Assembly: GCF_030068605.1 (NCBI RefSeq)
Contig: NZ_JASJOU010000030.1
Location: 1-41,829, forward strand
DNA from: Xanthocytophaga agilis
Lineage (GTDB): Bacteria; Bacteroidota; Bacteroidia; Cytophagales; 172606-1
Reading direction: 5' to 3'
Length of the DNA: 41,829 nt
The position numbers and the translations under genes were made by a program. The notes beneath the pieces were generated by a model. That model was not told where the DNA came from. It saw only the letters and a list, made by a program, of their open reading frames with translations, and searched no databases. This document shows, piece by piece, positions 35,462 to 41,829 of this stretch (the stretch's first letter is position 1; every line of letters begins with the position of its first letter).

Positions 35462-36811
35462 ATGTTCCGATATCAATTACGAAGTTTGGCAGTGTTTTGC
35501 ATGGCCATATGTATGCTGATTCTATCCTGTAAAAAGGATGAAGTTTCTTCTAGTAATTTTGTAAAAGATATTGCCGGAGATATGGTGATGGTTGCAACCT
35601 ATGCTGACAAAGGAGGAAATCTATATATCACTGGAAATTTTTCAGGTGTTGTTACTCTAGATAGTATTACCTTAACAAGCAAAGGGGATTATGATATTCT
35701 AATTGCTAAGTATGATCATTTAGGTAATATTATATGGGCTAAAAGTGCTGGTAGTACAGATAAAGAAGAAGCCGCTGATATTGTGGTTGATAATATGGGC
35801 AATATATATATTGCAGGAAATTTTTATGGTAATACTACCTTTGAAAACAATTCTTTACTCAGTAATGGAGATAAGGATGTCTTTTGGGCAAAATATGATT
35901 CAGAGGCTAAATTACTATGGGCAAAGAGTGCAGGAGGTATAGGTAAAGATGAAGCACGTAGTTTGGCAACAGATATTTCAGGTCGGCCTTATCTTACTGG
36001 TGCTTTTAGTGAGACAGTTACTTTTGGGAGTAGTTTGGTAACAAGTCATGGGGGGACGGATATTTTTGTTGCAAAGCTAGATGATTTGGGTAGTGTACAA
36101 TGGGTAAAACAAATGGGTGATAGTGGCAATGATAGTGGATGTGGTATTGCTGTTGATGGCTTAGGCAATATCTTCGTGGCAGGTTTTTTTGTTGAAAGTG
36201 CTACTTTGGGTAACCTTACCTATACTAGTTATGGAGGAAAAGAAGGCTTTCTGGTAAAATTGAATGCTGATGGTGAAGTAAAGGTAGTTCATACTGCAAA
36301 TGGGTTTAAGGACGATGAGTTTCAGAGTATTGTAGTGGATAAGTCAAATAATGTTTATGTTACTGGTTATTTCACTGAGTCGGCAGATTTTGATGGAATC
36401 ACTTACTTTAGTGCTGGCGATGCTGATATGTGCATTATGAGATTAGATACCACAGGAGCTATGATTTGGCAACGCACATCTGGTGGTGCAGGAAAAGATA
36501 TAAGTTATGGGATTACACTTGATCGTATGGACAATGTCTATATAACCGGATATTTTAATGGTAGCGCTAAGTTCGGGAATGTTACTGTAGCTTCTAGTGG
36601 AGAAGATGATGTATTTGTGGCCAAATATAGTGATTTGGGGGATATTCAATGGATAAGACAGGCTGGAAGCTCCTCAATAGATTCTGGAAATGATGTTGCT
36701 GCAAGCCCAGACAACAGCGTATATATAGCTGGACATCATACTAATGACATTGTAATAGATGGAATAACGTTAACTGGGAATGGGCCATTCCTTTGGAAAA
36801 TGGAACAATAA
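35462..36811 (+). CDS. SBBP-type seven-repeat beta-propeller lipoprotein
   Basis: The 449-residue product has a lipoprotein signal with lipobox LILSC (Cys23) followed by KKDE, then seven repeats of about 55-62 residues. Each carries a strand of the type GNLYITGNF, GNIYIAGNF, GRPYLTGAF, GNIFVAGFF, NNVYVTGYF, DNVYITGYF or NSVYIAGHH and a second strand like DILIAKYDHLGNIIWAKSAG. This is the SBBP/beta-propeller pattern of surface proteins in Bacteroidota, and seven repeats suggest a complete seven-bladed propeller. There is no T9SS domain. It is probably an outer-membrane lipoprotein binding module; the ligand is unknown. A hairpin in its leader (35354-35393) may influence expression. Confidence 0.92.
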   Translation: MFRYQLRSLAVFCMAICMLILSCKKDEVSSSNFVKDIAGDMVMVATYADKGGNLYITGNFSGVVTLDSITLTSKGDYDILIAKYDHLGNIIWAKSAGSTDKEEAADIVVDNMGNIYIAGNFYGNTTFENNSLLSNGDKDVFWAKYDSEAKLLWAKSAGGIGKDEARSLATDISGRPYLTGAFSETVTFGSSLVTSHGGTDIFVAKLDDLGSVQWVKQMGDSGNDSGCGIAVDGLGNIFVAGFFVESATLGNLTYTSYGGKEGFLVKLNADGEVKVVHTANGFKDDEFQSIVVDKSNNVYVTGYFTESADFDGITYFSAGDADMCIMRLDTTGAMIWQRTSGGAGKDISYGITLDRMDNVYITGYFNGSAKFGNVTVASSGEDDVFVAKYSDLGDIQWIRQAGSSSIDSGNDVAASPDNSVYIAGHHTNDIVIDGITLTGNGPFLWKMEQ

Positions 36812-36858
36812 CCTGATTATTTTAACGATTCATAGAGCCTCCTGTTGGTTATTGACAG

Positions 36859-36882
36859 CAGCCTTTTATCTTTAATAGGCTG
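36859..36882 (+). terminator. Weak hairpin after the beta-propeller gene
   Basis: cagcct (36859-36864) pairs with aggctg (36877-36882) over a 12-base loop, 47 bases after the stop at 36811. No T run follows, so termination is uncertain. Confidence 0.35.
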
Positions 36883-37102
36883 TCTAAACAATTAGGTAAA
36901 TAAATTGGCTTGTTGAACTTCTTTTAAAATAATCTAAACATCTTCTAAAAGAACTGTGATTGAAAACAGTATTTTTTCAAAGAAATATACTATCTGCCTT
37001 GATTTAGGATAGTTATCTGGCAACTCAAGTCCGGTTTTCTTTTCTCCAATCCCGAAAATCTACAGAATTTATCTTCAACTTTGAGTATTACAAACTCATT
37101 GT

Positions 37103-37780
37103 ATGAAAATCCTTATTGTTGAAGATCAATTGCAAATGGTAGATACACTAACTACCTATCTGGAGCGTAGTGGGTATATATGTGAAGTAGCTACCAACTA
37201 TGAGAAGGCCGAAGAGAAGATTGGTGTATATACCTATGACTGTATCCTGCTCGATATCACCCTGCCTGGAGGAAACGGGTTGAATCTGTTGACACTATTG
37301 CGTAAGCAGAGAACCAATACAGGAGTAATTATCCTATCTGCGAAAGATTCCGTAGATGATCGTATTACCGGATTGCAGCAAGGCGCAGATGACTACCTGC
37401 CCAAACCTTTTCATCTGTCTGAACTCAATGCCCGATTACAAGCCTTGTTCCGTCGACTAAAATTTGAAGGCAATCACTCCGTACATTTTGAGAATATGGA
37501 AATAGATATTGAAAGTCAGAAGGTTCGTATCAATGCTACTGAACTTGTACTTACCAAGAAAGAGTATGAATTATTGCTGTTCTTTGCCTCCAATCCAGAA
37601 CGTGTACTAAGTAAAACGGCTTTAGCTGAGCATATCTGGGGTGATAACAGTGATCAATCCGACTCGTTTGACTTTCTGTATTCTCAGATCAAAAATTTAC
37701 GTCGGAAGCTGAGTGAGGCAAGTGCTTTCTTTACCATTCAGGCTGTATATGGACTGGGTTATAAACTTTTCAGAGAATGA
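37103..37780 (+). CDS. OmpR/PhoB-family response regulator
   Basis: The 225-residue protein has a receiver domain (residues 1-118) with the acidic pair in ILIVEDQ, phosphoacceptor Asp51 in CILLDITLPGGNGL, Ser in IILSAKD and Lys in YLPKPFHLSELNARL. A winged-helix DNA-binding domain (about 128-225) follows, with LTKKEYELLLFFASNPERVLSK and DFLYSQIKNLRRKL ... IQAVYGLGYKLF. It is the first gene of a two-gene operon: its stop overlaps the start of the histidine kinase by four bases (ATGA), so translation is coupled. By family it binds promoters of genes controlled by this pair; no target site was identified. Confidence 0.97.
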   Translation: MKILIVEDQLQMVDTLTTYLERSGYICEVATNYEKAEEKIGVYTYDCILLDITLPGGNGLNLLTLLRKQRTNTGVIILSAKDSVDDRITGLQQGADDYLPKPFHLSELNARLQALFRRLKFEGNHSVHFENMEIDIESQKVRINATELVLTKKEYELLLFFASNPERVLSKTALAEHIWGDNSDQSDSFDFLYSQIKNLRRKLSEASAFFTIQAVYGLGYKLFRE

Positions 37781-39048
37781 AAAAGCGTACATTACTTCAG
37801 ATTACCACTCGTTCCTTTCTACTTATACTGCTGGTTGTACTCATTCCCTGGACGGCGTTTTTCTATTTTCAGATTCGGTCAGCGATCTATCATACTGTAG
37901 ATGAATACCTTGACAACCGTAAGTTTGAGATTATTCGTGAGACTACTCATAATCCAGCTTTGTTGAATATGCATTCCGGACGAAAGACAGATTTTGAACT
38001 TAAGCCTGTTTCAAATCAGGAGGCCGCAAGTATAAAAGATAAACATTCAGATACTCAGGTGTTTGAGCCGTTGGAACAGGAACTGGAGCCTTACCGCAAA
38101 CTGGAAACCACCTTTTCGTATGCAAACCAGCCATATAAGCTGACTATTTTTTCCTCTTTAACAGACTCTCGCAGGCTTCTTTCCATTTTGTTAAGGGCAG
38201 TAATTGTACTTTTTATAACACTTATGGTCATACTCCTGATTATGAATCGTTTAGTTTTACAACGAGTATGGCGACCTTTTCATACTACATTACAAAAAAT
38301 TCATAGCTATCGGCTAGACTCGGATGCCTCTATTGTTTTTGAAGATACTCATATACGTGAATTTTCAGAGTTACATGAAGCATTAAGTCAATGGATGTTG
38401 AAGGCATATCGTACATACCAGCAACAGAAGCAGTTTACCGAAAATGCATCCCACGAACTTCAAACCCCATTGGCAATTGCCCGCAACCAGATCGAGTTAT
38501 TAACTGAAGATCCTTTGCTATCTACTAGTCAGGCCGATTTATTACAGGTTGTTGAGCAAAACCTGAGTCGTATGTCCCGCCTTAACAAAACCTTGTTGTT
38601 GCTCGCAAAGATTGACAATAAGCAATTTCCTATTACAGAAACTGTAGACGTGGCATCTCTTACCCGACGATTACTGGAAGAACTCTGGGAAGTTGTCACC
38701 TATAAAGAGCTGACTACACAAGTTGACGTTTCCGGAGCAATGATTGTCACTATGAATCCTGACCTGGCAGAGATCTTCTTCGGGAATTTGATTCGGAATG
38801 CAATCTTCCATAATATTCGCCAGGGCTATCTAAATATCTCCGTTACCAACCATCAGTTTAAGATTGAAAATAGTGGTAATGCTTACCATCAGGACCCTAT
38901 TCAGTTGTTCGAACGCTTTGCAAAAGGTTCAGAGACCACTTCTTCCGGCTTAGGGTTATCCTTGGTGCAGTCGATTGGGAAACTATATGGTTTTACTATT
39001 CAGTATACAGTTAGGGGAACTACTCATCAGATAGATGTATTTCTGTAG
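37777..39048 (+). CDS. Sensor histidine kinase, partner of the OmpR-type regulator
   Basis: The 423-residue membrane kinase has TM1 at about residues 11-31, a periplasmic sensor of about 105 residues, and TM2 at about 138-157. HisKA has ENASHELQTPLAIARNQ (His226). HATPase_c has an N box around NLIRNAIFHN (Asn341), the reduced G1 box ENSGN typical of this QseC/RprX-like group, and G2 SSGLGLSLVQSIGKLYGF. The start codon overlaps the stop of the regulator gene, which fixes the pair. The region after TM2 is shorter and less HAMP-like than usual. The signal is unknown. A hairpin follows about 60 bases after the stop. Confidence 0.96.
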   Translation: MKKRTLLQITTRSFLLILLVVLIPWTAFFYFQIRSAIYHTVDEYLDNRKFEIIRETTHNPALLNMHSGRKTDFELKPVSNQEAASIKDKHSDTQVFEPLEQELEPYRKLETTFSYANQPYKLTIFSSLTDSRRLLSILLRAVIVLFITLMVILLIMNRLVLQRVWRPFHTTLQKIHSYRLDSDASIVFEDTHIREFSELHEALSQWMLKAYRTYQQQKQFTENASHELQTPLAIARNQIELLTEDPLLSTSQADLLQVVEQNLSRMSRLNKTLLLLAKIDNKQFPITETVDVASLTRRLLEELWEVVTYKELTTQVDVSGAMIVTMNPDLAEIFFGNLIRNAIFHNIRQGYLNISVTNHQFKIENSGNAYHQDPIQLFERFAKGSETTSSGLGLSLVQSIGKLYGFTIQYTVRGTTHQIDVFL

Positions 39049-39106
39049 TCTGGAAAATCTATAGGAGGGGGAGTATTACAACTGTGATTGTAGTAGGCCT
39101 AAAACT

Positions 39107-39146
39107 ATAGAACCCCCAGGAAAATCCCAGAGGTTCTATCCCCCTT
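39107..39146 (+). terminator. Hairpin terminator after the two-component operon
   Basis: atagaacc (39107-39114) pairs perfectly with ggttctat (39132-39139) over a 17-base loop and is followed by CCCCCTTTT. It lies 58 bases after the kinase stop. Confidence 0.65.
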
Positions 39147-39206
39147 TTATAAACACAATTATATTTTTAAACAGGGCAATCCTGTATGATTTGTCAGAGT
39201 CAATGT

Positions 39207-39232
39207 CCAGCTAATCAGGCCTGATTAGCTGG
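39207..39232. repeat. Perfect 26-base palindrome without loop
   Basis: ccagctaatcagg followed directly by its exact reverse complement cctgattagctgg. It lies 22 bases after the stop of the minus-strand gene ending at 39254 and between convergent genes. It may be a terminator hairpin or a binding site for a dimer; no T tract follows on either strand. Confidence 0.9.
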
Positions 39233-39253
39233 AAAGTAATTAGTTTGAACCAA

Positions 39254-39793
39254 TTAAAAACTTGTATAGCCTTCATAGGCCAGCTTTTTCCCTACTTCCA
39301 GATACGCCTCTTTGGGCTCTGGTGCCCATGTTCCCAATCCATCCACATACCGGTTGAACATACAAAATGCGGCTGCAATCAATACTGTATCATGAATTTC
39401 CAAGTCCGTAGCACCTTCTGTACGGGCTGCATCAATATCTTCAGCCAATACATATTTGCCTCCCTGCTGAACTTTGTGAGCTATATTTAGTAATGAACGA
39501 AGCTTTGCTGAAATTTCATAGTTTTGTATGCCTGCTTTGATGTCATCAATCAAGTCTACCGATGCATTCATATGTGCTACAGCCGCAGCTCCATGTGAAG
39601 TATGACAGAAATGACAATTGTTCTTATAAGATACATAGGAAGCAATTATCTCTCGTTCAGCACTGGAAAGAGTAGAATCTCCCCGCAACAATACCTCTGC
39701 CAGTTCATTCAATGGTTTGGCTGTGTGTCGGTTGTAATCCATCAGCCCAATAATTCCGGGCAATTCTTCATTATTCAGGCGAATGTGTGCCAT
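39254..39793 (-). CDS. Carboxymuconolactone decarboxylase/AhpD-like family protein
   Basis: The 179-residue protein shows the AhpD core: SSAEREIIASYVSYKNNCHFCHTSHGAAAV, with the redox pair Cys60 and Cys63 and the downstream His67, followed by RSLLNIAHKVQQGG and HDTVLIAAAFCMFNRYVDGLGT. Members with this CxxC-x3-H site act as alkylhydroperoxidases or peroxidase-related enzymes. By its length and C-terminal PEPKEAYLEVGKKLA it belongs to the peroxidase-related (not the decarboxylase) branch. It would reduce peroxides using an unknown thiol donor. It stands alone, convergent with the two-component operon. Confidence 0.94.
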   Translation of the reverse strand: MAHIRLNNEELPGIIGLMDYNRHTAKPLNELAEVLLRGDSTLSSAEREIIASYVSYKNNCHFCHTSHGAAAVAHMNASVDLIDDIKAGIQNYEISAKLRSLLNIAHKVQQGGKYVLAEDIDAARTEGATDLEIHDTVLIAAAFCMFNRYVDGLGTWAPEPKEAYLEVGKKLAYEGYTSF

Positions 39794-40094
39794 AGGTATG
39801 GGTTATAAGGTTGACAAATAGAAATAGTAAAATCAATAATTCATCTCAGAACTCATATACAAAGCATACAATCAAGCTCATGCATAGTTAGTAGTTCTGG
39901 CATAGAAGTAGTAGCCTAAGAATAATCAGAAGAGGTTGCCTTCTGTTGTGTAGATACCCGTTTTCAAGAAAGCTAATAACAATTTTTATCAGTTTGATGA
40001 TATAATTGTCTTGTCTTACCACATTTTATGTAGTATAATATAGACAAAGTCACAAAGTCTTGAAAATGATGTCACAGTTGACAGAAAACGGAAA
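39794..40094. other. Gene-free region
   Basis: AT-rich sequence between two minus-strand genes. I see no gene, hairpin or consensus promoter in it. Confidence 0.5.
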
Positions 40095-40661
40095 TTATGC
40101 CTGCCGGGGAGGAGGATAGATAGCTTCCAGATAAATAGATTGTATAGACGAAGGAGATGGCTCCTGCACTTTCTGTGTTTGTTCTATAATAGAATGAGAA
40201 AGGGTAAGAACAGTTACAGGAAGATATTCAGGAGCAAAGGACTTGATATTTTTCTGTGCTTTGCCAGAATCTGTATGTGAATAGTCCATTGCCAGTGTTT
40301 TGGCATGGTCTGACATATTCTGCTTTACTTTCTCCTGCTGTTTATTATTGACACAATATACTATAATGGTGTCGTTTTTAATACTCATAAACGCCTTCTC
40401 ATAGATCTTTCCCTGATGTTCAAACTCACCTTCTACAGCTATAGGCGCCTTATCTGGCTGATGATAAAGGCCAATAGGCATTTTAAATACGACCCAGTCT
40501 GGATTATTTTCTGAGAGAGAGACTGAATGAGAAATATTTGTATCCAGAATATTGCGGAGTTGTTGTCTGGCTTGTCGTTGTTGTTGAAAAAAAAGAATAG
40601 AATATCCTATTGTATTGAACAGGAGCAGACACAGCAAGCCGATAGATACAGTTCTTTTCAA
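40095..40661 (-). CDS. Membrane-anchored protein of unknown function with TTG start
   Basis: The 188-residue product has one N-terminal membrane helix (TVSIGLLCLLLFNTIGYSILFF) and an extracytoplasmic part that I do not recognise (QQRQARQQLRNILDTN, WVVFKMPIGLYHQ, VEGEFEHQGKIYEKAFMSIKNDTIIVYCVNN), ending in a Pro-rich tail PPPRQA. No ATG lies near the expected start: a TTG at 40661 gives the natural N terminus KRTVSIG, the only codon between it and an upstream in-frame stop that could otherwise initiate is ATT at 40673, and the next internal Met is 59 residues in. There is no strong Shine-Dalgarno sequence. The coding pattern and membrane segment make it a real gene, but its function is unknown. 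Confidence 0.75.
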   Translation of the reverse strand: MKRTVSIGLLCLLLFNTIGYSILFFQQQRQARQQLRNILDTNISHSVSLSENNPDWVVFKMPIGLYHQPDKAPIAVEGEFEHQGKIYEKAFMSIKNDTIIVYCVNNKQQEKVKQNMSDHAKTLAMDYSHTDSGKAQKNIKSFAPEYLPVTVLTLSHSIIEQTQKVQEPSPSSIQSIYLEAIYPPPRQA

Positions 40662-41267
40662 AGGAGATTCAATTTTTTACAATATTAATAAAAAATATAA
40701 ATAAATCAATGAAAAACTAAACTTTGTATAACCCTATTTTCCAGCCAGAATAATTGAGTGTTTCATGAGTCATAATTTAAAGGAAATAAGTATTTGGGAT
40801 AGGTTATATCCAATTTAAATAGATACTTATGTTTTTATAATTTATATAGGTGTTTATCCTTATTTAAAGCATAGGTAATTAATGGCAACTGAAAAGTCAA
40901 ACTATGTTGAATTATAGACTGGCTCTTTTAGATTAGCGTATTTTGCGAATTTAATTTGTGGATCAGTTTCTATGTGTAATGTAAGAATCTCTACACCTTC
41001 TGATATAAAAATAGCGAAAATATAATTTTTGTGAAAGTTGGTTAAGATAAATTACAGCACGGTTTTTTGAGTTAAAAGTTATATGAAAAATAAAAAAAGT
41101 ATAAAATACAAGTAAAATCTCTAAGCGTTTTGGTTCATATATTGTTTATGTAAAGACGATACTGAAATAAAGTATGTGTTTTTTTGCTTTAGCACGTATG
41201 TTTTTTCTTCTCAATGGAGATAAAGTTACTTGTTGGGAATTAAAGTAAACACTACACTATCTTTTTG

Positions 41268-41289
41268 AAAGAGAGTCTGCTCTTTTTTT
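41268..41289 (+). terminator. Orphan terminator-like hairpin
   Basis: A 6-base stem aaagag/ctcttt (41268-41273, 41280-41285) with a 6-base loop runs into seven T residues. The stem is short, so the call is weak. Confidence 0.4.
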
Positions 41290-41390
41290 ACGTTTTTAAA
41301 TGACAGGTGACTAGTACAGTTAGATATTTTTGCTGAAAATAACCACAATATATTTCTAATATACTCATAATTAATTACTTAATTTTTATG

Positions 41391-41425
41391 AGTTCCCTGA
41401 AAAAAGTATCAGGGAACTCTATTTT
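41391..41425 (+). terminator. Orphan rho-independent terminator
   Basis: A perfect 10-base stem, agttccctga (41391-41400) with tcagggaact (41409-41418), has an 8-base loop and is followed by CTATTTTTTG. It lies 213 bases before the last gene and after no protein gene, so it may end a small RNA or act as an attenuator in the leader of that gene. Confidence 0.75.
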
Positions 41426-41637
41426 TTGTGACCATATTCATAGTGATACCTCAAATTCTTATCGAATATATAGCGTTGTAAGAAATTCCCCCACAACGCA
41501 AGAAACGTCCTTTATTTAATCTTCAATTTTGAATCATAACTCTGTCTCATTCAAGTTACTATGTGACTAAGAAAGTTGAGCTTAGAGTAAATAGTCTCTA
41601 AAGAAATAAAGCGTTTAAGTATATTTTTCCAAAATAG

Positions 41638-41829
41638 ATGAAAAAACGATTACTACGTACATTAAACTATATTATCCTTTTATTTGGATTTTGTTCTATA
41701 GTAAACGCCCAGAGTTTATACTGGGTAGGCGATGGCGGATCGTGGAATGATGCCAGCCACTGGTCTGCTACTTCGGGTGGAAGTGGAGGAGCTGGGGTGC
41801 CTACCACTTCAAACGCAGCCATCTTTGAT
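41638..41829 (+). CDS. N-terminal fragment of a large secreted surface protein
   Basis: The frame starts at the ATG at 41638 and stays open to the right edge (64 codons). It begins with a signal peptide (MKKRLLRTLNYIILLFG ... SIVNAQ), then SLYWVGDGGSWNDASHWS and a Gly/Ser-rich stretch with PTTSNAAIFD. The YWVG-x-G-x-W-x-D-x-x-HW pattern is the usual N-terminal motif of very large Bacteroidota adhesin-like proteins with PKD repeats and a T9SS domain; the rest is outside the window. It has a long upstream region with a possible attenuator at 41391-41425. Confidence 0.88.
   Translation, partial: MKKRLLRTLNYIILLFGFCSIVNAQSLYWVGDGGSWNDASHWSATSGGSGGAGVPTTSNAAIFD

Larger units (their letters stand above)
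40662..41637. other. Long AT-rich gene-free region
   Basis: In 976 bases I see no coding frame of useful length on either strand. Two terminator-like hairpins occur on the plus strand (41268-41289 and 41391-41425), without protein genes before them. No consensus promoter was found upstream of them. The stretch probably holds the leader and promoter of the gene starting at 41638. Confidence 0.5.

Overview
The window looks like chromosomal DNA from a member of the Bacteroidota, most likely the order Cytophagales (inference). It is AT-rich. Three secreted proteins carry or resemble type IX secretion (T9SS) cargo, two promoter-like sites fit the Bacteroidota consensus (TTG, about 20 bases, TAnnTTTG), and several families are typical of the group: a TPR/SH3 BatE-like protein, a DUF4369-like/TlpA thioredoxin, a Tat-exported Gfo/Idh oxidoreductase, and AraC and HxlR regulators beside small redox genes. 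No phage, transposase, CRISPR array or plasmid gene was seen.

Layout. 1-2.8 kb: tail of a T9SS cargo protein, a small secreted protein, and a likely two-gene polyketide unit (methyltransferase and type III polyketide synthase). 2.9-5.7 kb: a 534-residue secreted protein of unknown function, an EVE-domain protein and a small secreted protein, all on the minus strand and two of them with good terminators. 5.9-8.5 kb: a PolX-family protein with a decayed polymerase site but intact PHP nuclease site, facing a BatE-like membrane protein. 8.5-8.9 kb: two identical tRNA-Lys(TTT) genes, each with its own terminator. 9-13.2 kb: serine hydrolase, DHFR/RibD-like reductase and catalase-peroxidase KatG. 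13.5-16.1 kb: SDR oxidoreductase, AraC regulator and a decayed NIPSNAP pseudogene. 16.6-18.6 kb: CHASE3 histidine kinase convergent with an unusual receiver protein. 19-22.7 kb: LLM flavin oxidoreductase, a possible small RNA gene, then a DoxX-like membrane protein divergent from an HxlR regulator that leads two genes of unknown function. 22.9-26.3 kb: a frameshifted T9SS surface protein and an NHL-repeat lipoprotein. 26.9-33.6 kb: two paralogous GAF plus multi-PAS sensors without any output domain, flanking a TlpA-like thioredoxin. 33.7-36.8 kb: Gfo/Idh/MocA oxidoreductase divergent from a seven-repeat beta-propeller lipoprotein. 37.1-39.8 kb: an OmpR-type two-component pair and an AhpD-like protein. 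40-41.8 kb: a membrane-anchored unknown, a 976-base gene-free stretch, and the start of another secreted protein.

Together the genes describe a sensing and surface-oriented stretch of chromosome: signal transduction (two histidine kinases, two receivers, two PAS-array sensors, AraC and HxlR regulators), oxidative-stress and small-molecule redox functions (KatG, AhpD-like, LLM, SDR, DHFR-like) and exported proteins. The points most worth following are the candidate structured RNA at 20.3-20.6 kb, the output-less GAF/PAS sensors, the polymerase-dead PolX, the NIPSNAP pseudogene, the frameshifted T9SS gene, and several perfect inverted repeats that may be operators or attenuators.
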